64,000 nt of DNA from Tetranychus cinnabarinus. Lineage: Eukaryota; Arthropoda; Arachnida; Trombidiformes; Tetranychidae. The notes below the pieces were generated by a model that saw only the letters and a program-made list of their open reading frames with translations, had not been told where the DNA came from and made no database searches. Positions within the stretch are counted from its first letter, which is position 1; the number at the start of each line of letters is the position of its first letter. Location of the stretch: NCBI GenBank assembly GCA_022266195.1, contig WHVY01000005.1:3038001-3102000 (forward strand), written 5' to 3'. The translations under genes and the position numbers were made by a program. This document shows positions 11,140-31,083 of the stretch, piece by piece.

Positions 11140-11966
11140 TTAGGTTGTTCGGAAAGTTTTGATACCATCAATATATCTGAGTTTCAAATGTTCATTAAAT
11201 TGTTAAAATCAATCTTATATTTTTGTTTCTTATACCAACAATTGATTAAAACCTCAGCTTTTATTTGAACCTATTTTCATCATAAAAATATTGATTCACA
11301 AACTGCAATTTTAATTTAATCAAATCATGATTTTTTTTGCATTTGCACAATTAGATTTAATCATTGATTTTGATAGCCAAACAATCGAATACCGAATAAA
11401 AATTAACATCAATTCAGAGCTTGCAACCTGATAAATTCATTGAAATTTTTTATATTATTTTAATCATTACCATTCTTTAATTATTCCTAAGAAATCGAAA
11501 TTCTGTTTAACATTGATTTTCCGTAGATTAGGTCTTTTGCATTTCTGACAAAAATTTCAATATTAAAGTCCCATAGAAAACTGTCAAAAAATTGTCTCGA
11601 CAGTTAATAATTTTTTTAATTGCTTGAATATTGATAACAATTTAAACAAAATTATTATTTTCAATAAATTATTTGACTTTGGAGCTTTCGATTAATGTTA
11701 ATTTTTAGGCGATATTTGATCATTTAATCATAAAAATTATTGATTAAATTTAATTGTTGTAAAACGCCGAAAAATTATAAATTGCTTAAATTAGAATTAG
11801 AGTGTTTTAATTAATATTTTTGATTGTTAAAAAAGTTTAAATTGAAGCTGAGACTCTAATTCATAGTTGATATGAAAATCAAAGAAATTAAATTAATTCT
11901 TACAATTAAACAATCGGTTAAAACTTATAAAATTTCAAAAGTATCAGAACTTTCCGAACAACCTAA
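11140..11966. mobile_element. Mariner-like MITE, about 827 bp
   Basis: Terminal inverted repeats of about 26 bp begin TTAGGTTGTTCGGAAAG at the left and end CTTTCCGAACAACCTAA at the right, with one internal mismatch. A TA dinucleotide flanks each side (11138-11139 and 11967-11968). The TTAGGTTG terminus and TA target are typical of mariner elements (established knowledge). The interior is AT-rich, has no transposase frame and is not palindromic beyond the ends, so the element is non-autonomous. Confidence 0.88.
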
Positions 11967-12133
11967 TATCATCGACCGAATATGCTATAGTCTGCTAGTC
12001 ATATGACACACGACCCACAATAGTATCAGTTAATAGCCCAACTAACCCGTCCAGGTATTTCCGTCATCTTGGAAAGATGGTGAATTCACCGTCGTTATCT
12101 AAGTTTAAAGATAAGGTTACTGGTAATCATATA

Positions 12134-12736
12134 AAGGGCGACCTGTTAATAGAGTCCGCATTTTTGAAGCTTAATTGCAATATGATAGAATTATTTAATC
12201 TAATTTTTTTAAGAAAATTAAATAGATACACGTCTAAAAATTAGAATTTTTCATTCGGTGCATGAAAATATTCTTTTTCCGCTGAATAATCTGAGTTCTT
12301 GCTTGAGTCCGGAAAAAAACTTTTGCGCAAATGTTTTTTTCGATTTTATTGCATAAATTCTGCAAAATTTTTCTAATGAATCCAAATTTCTGCTCAATTG
12401 TGTATTTTTTAATGCTGATTCTTATGTTGTGTCCTAATCAGTCCAAAACTTTTAATTGACCCTGCTATCGGTGAAATAGGTTGCGAGAGTTTCAGCTTTT
12501 TGTCGTTACTCATTTTCTCTATGTGTTTTTAACATGGGTTTGGCAAACTATTTTTAAAAAGAGCTGATTTAAAGCCCATTTAAGAAGGGACGTCGTATTT
12601 AATTACGATGAATTATATATTAAATTAAAGAGCATAGATTTGTGATTAAAATGCTGTATTATTTGTCTGGGTACGACATCCCTAACTTGCTGAAATTGCC
12701 GAATCCTCAAGAGGACTTTACTAACAGGTCGCCCTT
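12134..12736. mobile_element. TA-flanked non-autonomous inverted-repeat element, about 603 bp
   Basis: AAGGGCGACCTGTTA at 12134 is mirrored by TAACAGGTCGCCCTT ending at 12736, and TA stands on both sides (12132-12133 and 12737-12738). The inverted repeat is about 15-19 bp. The interior is unique and carries only a fragmentary minus-strand frame. Family is uncertain; the TA target suggests Tc1/mariner. It lies directly against the PDZRN-like fragment and may mark its left breakpoint. Confidence 0.7.
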
Positions 12737-12738
12737 TA

Positions 12739-13565
12739 ATTCTCGGTCCATCCAATATTGTGTACAAAAATGATACAAATAGGAATGGTAAAGAGATCAA
12801 AATAGATGACCAACTTAATTGTAACCCAAACAATGTAAATATGGAATGGAAGGTGAAAAAGCGTCCAGATGGAACCAGATATATAACTCGCAAACCCATT
12901 AGGAATAAGATATTGAAAGAACGAGCACAAATTATAAACAAGAACAGTTAGGATTAACAAAGGGAGGACGATGCGATGTCCGAATTAAAATGTCCGATCT
13001 TGTGCTCGATCTTTTCTTTTAAACCAGGATTAACAGATCACTATTCATACAGAAATGCCAATTCTTTATCATCTTCATCCTCATTCGATCAAAATCAGGA
13101 CAATGGGCATAGAGTTGTAGAAGAGAGCCAACAACCAAAGGTTACCGAGCAAAATGATAACAACGAGTCCAGCAATATTAGTCCAAATAAGGGTAAACCA
13201 GAAATGGGTAATAATTACGCGCTTGCATCAGTAGCCAGGGATCGGCTTCATATTCATCTGAAAATTCATTGGAAGGAAAAAGACAAATGTTATCACATGA
13301 CAGACATCGAGATATGTCCAATATACAGCAATATCAAACTGAAAAGATTAACCAACAGCCAATACCTGAAGCATCACCTTACAGTGAAATTGATAATAAA
13401 AACAATGATGGGAAAACTGGAACCAATCGAGCAGTTTACGATGAAAATTGTCATTATTCATAAATCGAGATAGTTTCAACACCTACTTAATCGCCAAAAA
13501 ATGTTTTCAAACCCAAACCAAGTCCACCAGAAGTAAATTCAAAGCCAATCTTGATCAATGTTAAT
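12739..13565 (+). pseudogene. PDZRN3/4-like gene fragment, copy 1 (scrambled)
   Basis: The segment at 12841-12950 encodes EWKVKKRPDGTRYITRKPIR and what follows. This resembles the conserved C-terminal region of PDZ-and-RING-finger proteins (PDZRN3/4, LNX relatives), which act as E3 ligases at membranes. A part that should lie upstream of it follows downstream instead: GKRQMLSHDRHRDMSNIQQY (about 13270-13330) and SPPEVNSKP (about 13526-13550). In copy 2 (33052-34093) these come in the opposite order. The frame breaks after AQIIN, and a stop codon interrupts the 13440-13470 region. RING and PDZ domains are absent. This is a rearranged, non-functional fragment. Confidence 0.75.
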
Positions 13566-14868
13566 CCGCATCAGTCAGAAGTATGTAAAATACATTTGTG
13601 TCAATGGTATTAAAGTTTTTCCCACATTCACTCAATAAGTGTCAACACTTACACTTACGTAATCTGGAAATTAGCTTAGATTTAGAAAAATGCTCAATAG
13701 AGGGCAATACAAGCAATAAATTATTGAATAATCTGGATTAAAGCATCCAAACGAGACTGTCAGTGAATCAAGTGAATCTATGATCAGAAGGTAACATCTT
13801 TAACTTTCATTTTATTTCAAGTTTGCTTTTCCATAGGAAATATTTTCCACTCCAAGTGTAAACCATCGAAATTATTTTTATTGCAATTAATTGACCAAAT
13901 CGTCACAAGCCAGTTTAATGGAAATGGGTGTCATCTGGTTAGTGTTTAAGTGAAAAATCCCAACTCTTCTACTACTTTCAGTTACTTAAATATTTCAAAT
14001 AATTTTTTCGTCCCTTTCCGTTTAACGAGATTAAACTTCATCCTCTTTAATAGATGTGTCCATTAATATCCAGTTAACAATTGGAATACCCAAAGTGCCT
14101 GTGATAACTGTAAAGATGAGTACATTGGCACTGTCATTCATTATGCAACAGTTTATGCCGACCATTTTGTGATTTTTTCAACTCATCAAGAATGTGCTTA
14201 TGACCATTTGGTTGTGTTAATTCGGGTTAATTTAAGATTAAATAGTGGCTTACATTAATTGACGCCATTGGATGTTTCACTAGTCAATGGTAAATATTGA
14301 AAATAAACTTATTTCTCTTCGAATTCTTCTTTCTTCTAATGTTTACTTTCTTTTTTTGCTTTCTTTCCACAGTTACAAAAATAACTCAAGAATCTTCATC
14401 TTTTATACTTCATGGAATGGATTGATGAGATCCATGAATGCTGCTGAGCTCTTGTTACCAAAATTTTCAAATAATCACTAATTGGAAGTTGGCCAAATGT
14501 TTTCTTACTAACAAACGACTGGCAAAAAATAAAAGATTTACCTTCTGAAAGTAAAATCACGAAAAGTGAAGCGTCAATAGAAGTGGTACTTTTCATATCG
14601 GTCAATTGACTCAACACCCGATTCCTTCATTTTAACCAGATCACATTCAATTGGAAACTCAATGTCACTGTTTCTTGCATTCAATTGAAGTTTAGATTGC
14701 TTTAAATTGCTTTGTAGACATAATCGTATTCATCTCTTGAAAGTGTTTCCTCATGACACCGATTTCTTGACATTATTTCTGCATCTGTCAAGTATAATTA
14801 GAGCTTTTTAATGGACTGCTTAACCAATTATTTTGTGCTATGCTGATGGCTACTCTTTTGGTGTTACA
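13566..14868. other. Upstream region of the phosphatase gene, no exon recognised
   Basis: AT-rich sequence with only short chance frames. I looked for a signal-peptide or transmembrane exon that could supply a receptor ectodomain to the downstream phosphatase and saw none. A possible acceptor (TTCTAAAAG, about 14876-14884) near the first phosphatase exon leaves open that a far-upstream exon is spliced in. Confidence 0.4.
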
Positions 14869-25314
<10,446 letters not shown>

Positions 25315-26068
25315 AGAGTTTCATGATGTCCTATTGCTTCTGTTGCCTCTGATCACTGATCATACAAGCCATGATCTGAATATATGCATCAAATGGCCGT
25401 TTAATCGACTGAATCGCCAAGTGTATTCATGACAATTGTAATGTTTATGATTGCAAACTTAACTTCAGGATAGACTTGATAACAGTATCAAACTATTTAT
25501 CATCAAATTTCCTGAAAAGTTTGCAAATCAAAAATTGTGTCCCTCCATTTGTATTAAATACCTCACCAAAAATTGTTGATTTGGATGATTCCTATGTGAC
25601 TTATATAATTTTAGCTTAATGAATAAAAGATAGCGATATTAAATACCAAATTACGAAATGTTAAATTTGAATGATAAAGGGCAGAATACAATATTCTGAG
25701 CCTTGAATAAATAAATTTTGAAATTGAATTCAAGCAAATCTATACGAAACATTAGAGTGATCGCTTGATGGCCGTCCATGAATAAACAGTAGAGAGATTT
25801 CTAGTTTCTATTTGGTTATCCGATTCTTGCATCAATACAGCCTAGTTAATCAGTTGAGCAAGTCTGTTCTCACGGAAGGTAAGAGCCTACCTCTCGGTGA
25901 CCTATGCAACTGTCCATCCTCAACCCAAAGTTGTTATTCCATCAATAATTTTCTCAAGATATCTAACGAACTGCAATAATAGCGATTTCATGTGTATTGT
26001 CAGGATAGGCAATATCGAGACACAGCCTTTATCAAATTTTAAGGTCATCAAAACAAATTCTTGGACAA
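25315..26068. other. Phosphatase 3' flank, no further gene
   Basis: Sequence up to about 25500 is shared with the inverted copy at the left edge. An AATAAA stands at 25622-25627 and could end the phosphatase transcript. From about 25800 the DNA may include decayed ABCC-transporter intron or exon sequence, but nothing is readable with confidence until 26069. Confidence 0.45.
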
Positions 26069-26250
26069 GCTGATTTCATAGACTTTGTAGTTTCGTTAGA
26101 TAACGGACTAAACCATGAAATTACTGAAGGTGAAGATAATCTCAGTGATCAAAGGCAACTTGTTTGCGATAATCTAAAATTCTTGCTCTTGATGAAGCTA
26201 CAGCAGCAGCAGATGGTGAAACGAACGAGTCGATAAGTGAGCACCGGATA
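26069..26250 (+). pseudogene. ABCC transporter fragment: signature motif and Walker B part of an ATP-binding domain
   Basis: ADFIDFVVSLDNGLNHEITE is followed by GEDNLSDQRQLVC, a damaged form of the ABC signature LSxGQRQL, and after a frameshift by KILALDEATAAADGETNES, a Walker B and D-loop. The pattern LDNGLNHEITEGG...LSVGQRQLVCLAR is typical of the second nucleotide-binding domain of ABCC (MRP-type) exporters. The signature glycine is lost and the frame breaks before the Walker B motif, so it is non-functional. The matching Walker A part lies downstream at 27154-27341, the reverse of the normal order. Confidence 0.8.
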
Positions 26251-26329
26251 ATCTGTTGAAACGACGAATCTGAGTTTATAATAAGATGGCCATGAAAAGA
26301 AAAAGATTTTATTTCCATTCTTTACCAGA

Positions 26330-26965
26330 CATATCTTAGACAAAAAAGAGCAATGAAAAGCAAAGAAAAGAGAAGCAAAATAATAAGAAAAGCAATAAGC
26401 AACTGAAACACAGAGAAACCTGGGCAAGAATTCAATTTACTTCAGTTTGATGATTTCGAGCATACAGTGATGGATGTAGCCGAACTGGTGCTTACCTTTG
26501 TATTGACGTAAACCCCGAATCATAGAAGGTAATTCATTATTATCATTATTCGATGTTTTTTGGTTGTACTGAGGAGATGAGACAAAGCTAGTAAGGGAAT
26601 GATTGAGACAATGGTGATTTGTAGCTCTCATCTGAATCTGTTAACATTTCAATTTTCTTTCAATCTTAGTGAAGGTGAATAGCTCTGACCAACCCAATAA
26701 AATATTAATACAAACTCCAAAAATGTCGTCAACCGTTAGTAATTTTGTTCAATTATTTTTTCTCAATCAGGATCAATACAAGTTTGTTTACAGTTTCTTA
26801 GAAGAAGCCTATTTAAGCGGTAAAACTTGGTTCCCTGTCTCTGAATTGGCTCAACAAATGAAATATAAATCCATGAAGGACACTTTAACTGGGTTAAATG
26901 AATATCAACGAGAATATCAGGTAATTATCAAACTAATTACAATCATTATCAGAATTTAAGTCTTC
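26330..26965 (+). pseudogene. Direct partial copy of two phosphatase exons
   Basis: The stretch 26340-26620 matches about 19850-20330, including a degraded copy of exon 20169-20304 beginning at 26468 (GCSRTGAYLCIDVNPES, then a stop). The stretch 26725-26958 matches 22210-22440 and holds a nearly exact copy of exon 22248-22397 at 26771-26920 with both splice sites. The roughly 1.9 kb of intron between them, with the AG repeat and hAT relic, is absent. The copy is in the same orientation as its source and lies between two ABCC fragments. Confidence 0.85.
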
Positions 26966-27153
26966 GTCAATGACGAATCGTCATTACTCTTTCTCTTGCT
27001 TATTAATGTTGAAAATCACTAGTAGATGACGCTAATTGTAAAAAAACCGCGAAAATTAAACTGGATTAACCATTTTGTTAAATCAGATCTCATTTATTGA
27101 TCTACATGAATTTATATTTAAATAAGATTTCTCGTTACCAAGTTGCATAAACT

Positions 27154-27341
27154 TTAAAGAAAAGGGTGGGATTGTTGGACGAACTGGTGCTGGTAAATCA
27201 TCTTTGACATTATTCCGTTTAATTGAGCCCACTGACGTAACTATTACGATTGATGATGAACATGTAAACTCGATTAGGACTTCATGATCTACGTTCACAA
27301 CTAACAGTTTTATTGTTTAGTGAAAATTTGATATAAATGTT
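27154..27341 (+). pseudogene. ABCC transporter fragment: Walker A part of an ATP-binding domain
   Basis: The reading GGIVGRTGAGKSSLTLFRLI contains an intact Walker A motif (GRTGAGKS) of an ABCC-type domain, continuing EPTDVTITIDDEHVNSI. After a frameshift, GLHDLRSQLTVLLFSENLI matches the Q-loop-side sequence of MRP proteins with a short deletion. Stops follow. No transmembrane segments are nearby. Together with 26069-26250 it represents parts of one domain in swapped order. Confidence 0.8.
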
Positions 27342-27942
27342 ATTCGCATTCTGTACAGTTATCAGTAAATATTATATTTTTCAAATTTCAATATTTTCTT
27401 TATGTAAATTCTAATGCACTACAATAAGATTAGCTTTGGAAATGAACCGTATGAATGAACATATCTACATTGTACAATAGACCAGTTCAATTTTCTGTCT
27501 ATTTCTCTTTATTGAAACTCGAGTTAGGTAAGGTTAATTAGGGATCTTTTTGTGACGATTTAGGTGGTTATAAAAAGTATTAGCAAATTAAGATTATTAT
27601 TAGAAATTAAGTTTTCTCTGTGAGACTTAACCACTGAGCATACGGCAACTCGGAAAAATATGCATGATATTAGATTGCTGCAACTGTAGCACTTTAGCAT
27701 TTTAAAATTCCGTATTTGTGTTTTGCGTTTCTGTTTATTCGATTCGATTCGATTTTCAAGTGCAACCGAAGTTCAAGCGCCATGTTCCAATGTGCAAGGA
27801 AAGAACGCATCTAGTTCTGTTTCACAGATTTGAACTTCTGGCTGTAAAAAACAAGCACAGCGATTAAAGATAAAATTAGTAAAATTATTATAATACTTAA
27901 AAATACTTAAACTTAAAATACTTACAAGTTCTGGCGGTTGAG
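27342..27942. other. Intergenic, nothing recognised
   Basis: AT-rich DNA without a convincing reading frame, splice pattern or repeat between the ABCC fragment and the protease fragment. Confidence 0.4.
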
Positions 27943-28484
27943 ATGTATCTACGTCAACTTCACCACCAACTTCAAGATGTGGAGATAGAAAAGGAGAAGG
28001 CTGAAACACAGAATAAAAGACAGATTGCTCAGTGGATAGGGAAAAAAGTGCAACGTAAAATTTTTGCAGATGATATTTGTCTGACAGCAAGAGATGAAGA
28101 ATTCCGCAAAAAGAATACATATTGCAATGATAATGCAATTGTTGCTTTCCTGCGTGTTATTCAAAAATCTAAAACTTTTTATAAAACTTAGTACCTTTTT
28201 TTACACTAAAATGAAACAAAAAAACTATCCCCTTGATCTTAAACTCCCTATCGACATCAATCAATTCCAATTGATCCTTTTCCCGATTTTTTTACCATCA
28301 TCACAACACTGGGCATTAATTTGCGTGAATATAATCAACTCATCAATTAGTTATTATGATTCCATCGCTAAAAGTGATCCTCCTGATTTGATGGCCTTAC
28401 ATAATTTATTCTAAAAGAGATTTCCACAATACGAATGGTCAGCAATCAACAAGCAAGATATTCCGCAACAGGATAATGAATAAA
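27943..28484 (+). pseudogene. SENP/Ulp1-type cysteine protease (C48) fragment, frameshifted
   Basis: The upstream frame encodes a charged leader and then CNDNAIVAFLRVIQKSKTFY, matching the LNDNVI...FL block of SUMO proteases. A frameshift near 28185 leads to STFFYTKMKQKNYP, LILFPIFLPSSQHWALICV with the catalytic His in HWAL, and SYYDSI with the catalytic Asp. After a stop codon near 28412, NKQDIPQQDNE ends just where the active-site Cys motif (PQQxNGxDCG) should start, so the catalytic Cys is missing. The family removes SUMO or related modifiers from proteins. The frameshift, internal stop and truncation make it a pseudogene. Relatives also travel with some DNA transposons, but I see no terminal repeats here. 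Confidence 0.8.
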
Positions 28485-28683
28485 CGTTCGTTTCGTTTTT
28501 AACTTTTTCTTTTTTCTAAGCGCAAAACTGATGGAAATTGAACAATAAATAAAGAACTGAATGTGAGTTAATTTGTTTATTAATTTGTCAATGGAAATTC
28601 AACGAGAAAGGGAAAAAGAGGAAAAGGATAGAGTAGAAGGGGGAAAGATAAACAAACAGATATCATAGAGACATTTGATGAGC

Positions 28684-29669
28684 CTAGTTGCGTGGAAGTC
28701 TTCTTTTAGCTTTCTTGAAATTTCGCCGAGCAATTAAACCGTTAGCATGCTTGATTTCAGACAAGAGAAGAAGCTCTTCAAATGAACTGAATGAGTTGGA
28801 ATTCGGATTTTTTCTTTCAGTCCCACGCGAAAAAACTTTTAAACTGTTATCTGATGCTGTGGGTTTTCCAAATACAAAGATGCTGCTAGCAGTAGTAGAA
28901 GCTGCTGTAGTAGATGCGATAGACAAACTGTTTGAGCTTGTCGATGATGCCGATTGTTTAGCTTGCGCTGTGGTGACGGTCAAACCTATATTTCTGGATA
29001 CCGTTAGGTTGTTATTGCTCGATGTGACTTTAGCTGTTTGTCCAGTATCCATTCCATCATAATCACCTTCTATTAATATGTTCATCATGAAATCACAGTG
29101 GCTTTGAAGTTGCTCATTTTCAGTCTTTAGCTCTTGTAATCTTTCCTCCAACCTAGAAGCTAAGATATTGAAGTAATGAGAAGGTTGCTTCAAGTGCTCA
29201 CTTAATTTTAATCAAATAATCACAAATAATACAGATAGATGTATAGATCGGGGACAAGAGTGGACATTTAACCAAAGAGCTTCAACTGTTTGTGCTTTTT
29301 CTAGTTTCGGAAAAGCGAGGACTTACCATGATTAGCTGAATTTTTTGCCTTTAACTTCAACATCATGACAATGATTTCGAGTGAATTGATTTGTTGAACA
29401 TATTGTTGCCTCTCATCTCTAGTTTTCTTCTCATATGTTGCTAAAGTTTTAAGCGTTTGTTCCTTACCAGCCTTTTCTTCATCACGATGCAATTTCAATT
29501 CTTCAATTCGATTTCTGCACTCTTCCAATTCAACTTGCAACTGTTCATATTTTTTAGCGGAAACTCCGAGAATTTCGTTGTCTAAGTTATCCCGATTTTC
29601 CTCCTCCTTAACATCAGGTTCAGTAGAGAATACCTTACTGTTTTTATCACTATCCAATTCAATGCCCAT
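28684..29669 (-). CDS. Two-exon coiled-coil protein, function unknown
   Basis: Exon 1 runs from 29669 down to 29327, where a GTAAGT donor follows. Exon 2 runs from 29159 to the stop at 28684-28686. A split Ala codon joins NSANH to ASRLEERLQELKTENEQLQ, giving 272 residues in one frame. Residues about 33-160 are heptad-rich and charged (coiled coil). Residues about 170-240 are Ser/Thr/Ala-rich and low complexity, and the C-terminus is basic (NFKKAKRRLPRN). The segment ENEQLQSHCDFMMNILIEG faintly resembles the end of the TACC centrosomal coiled coil (ENEELTxICDDLI), but TACC proteins usually end there while this one continues, so I do not assign it. The minus strand is open through both exons and the splice phase matches, which supports a real gene. 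Confidence 0.62.
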
Positions 29670-31083
29670 TACAACATGTAAATTATTATCCAGATGAATT
29701 AATTAAAGGAGATACACAGTCGATTGGCATCAATACTAAACAAAATAAACTGTTAAACTGAATAGAGTTAACTGATTAGTTGATCACGAATATTATTATT
29801 AGCTTGATGAAATAAAAATACAAAAATTACCAACGAGTGAAATAACAATTACAAACAAATGAATTGAATTTGATGACAATTTTTACTTTACGCATCTGAT
29901 TCTGATCGCCTTGATAAGATTACAATTAGGTATTAAATATCTTATCACATGAAGTGGGAATTGGATGGGCAAAGTAAATTAAAACCACCGTCAAACCCAA
30001 TGCATTCGTTTTTAATATATTTATTAAAGCAGTCAAAGTTACTAACAAGTAACTTGCAGGTTTCAATTGACATGTAGGCAAGTCCAATTAATCACCGAGC
30101 GATTCCATCTGGCGTTTCAATTCCGATGGAACTATTGATTTAAAATACAATCAAAATTGATAATCGATTAAATAACACAAGATTGAAAAAATAACTTATT
30201 GAAAGCGACATCTGACTATGAGCTAGTTTTTGGCTAACATAAAACAATCAAAAAACGTCAAACAGTCAAATGATTCAGTGTGACTCTGTAATTGTGCAAA
30301 ATTGCTGAAATTAACATTATCCATGATACAATCAACAGACTATAAGTACCCATACTCAATTTATTACCCATACTATTTTATATTTTCATTCATGTATGCG
30401 AAAGCGCATAAATCACACGGGTTTCTTGCAATAAAAATCGAACTGAACAGTTCACTAAATTGTACATAATAACCTGAAAAGCAACCAGATTAACCAGAAA
30501 AAGATAACCAAATTTATTACAATTTATCGATACTCTAATAGCAAGACTAGCTTTTTGCATCACTTTTTCATCCTACATGTTCAATTGCAAATAAAACGTT
30601 GAGTACTTCGCTTCATCAACAATTGACAATGCAATCAAATTATAATAATAGGTGTCAATGTCAATTTTTCTGGATAAGGATTAAAATGGTATAATTATGA
30701 AAAGGGTGTTAAGGGACTATTTCTGACAAATTTATCTCAAGATAAAGATAAAACACAAAATTAAAGGTTAATCAAAATAGAAGAGCCAATACAATCGACT
30801 GATTCATCTTTATCGTCATGTTATAACAATTTTCATCTTCATATTCAGATAATTTTGTCAGAAATAAACATTGAAACCCTTTATGATGCAGAAGTATAAA
30901 GCAGGAGTTGAAATTGATACTTTTGTGTGTTTATCACTTTTGCTTGTCACTCATAAAATTATCATTCTTTTCTCACATAATTATCATGATTGCTTTAATC
31001 GATTTACTCTTTATTAACGTACAGTAACAACAGCATTAAACGCTATCATATTAACAGGCCAAAACTGAGGTTGATGTAATTTG
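29670..31083. other. Intergenic between two minus-strand genes, with a short repeat
   Basis: This contains the presumed promoter of the coiled-coil gene and the 3' flank of the P450 gene. On the minus strand an AATAAA (TTTATT at 31010-31015) lies about 70 nt after the P450 stop. A block of about 150 bp at 30192-30341 recurs at 34277-34425. Nothing else is recognised. Confidence 0.5.
30192..30341. repeat. Short direct repeat, copy 1 (paired with 34277-34425)
   Basis: The block includes ACATCTGACTATGA and AACGTCAAACAGTCAAATGA and matches 34277-34425 at almost every base in the same orientation. The two copies bracket about 4 kb holding the P450 gene and PDZRN-like copy 2. Confidence 0.85.

Noticed and set aside
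12603..12960. Hydrophobic minus-strand frames that look like a membrane protein
   Set aside because: They overlap the inverted-repeat element and the antisense of the PDZRN-like EWKVKK segment.
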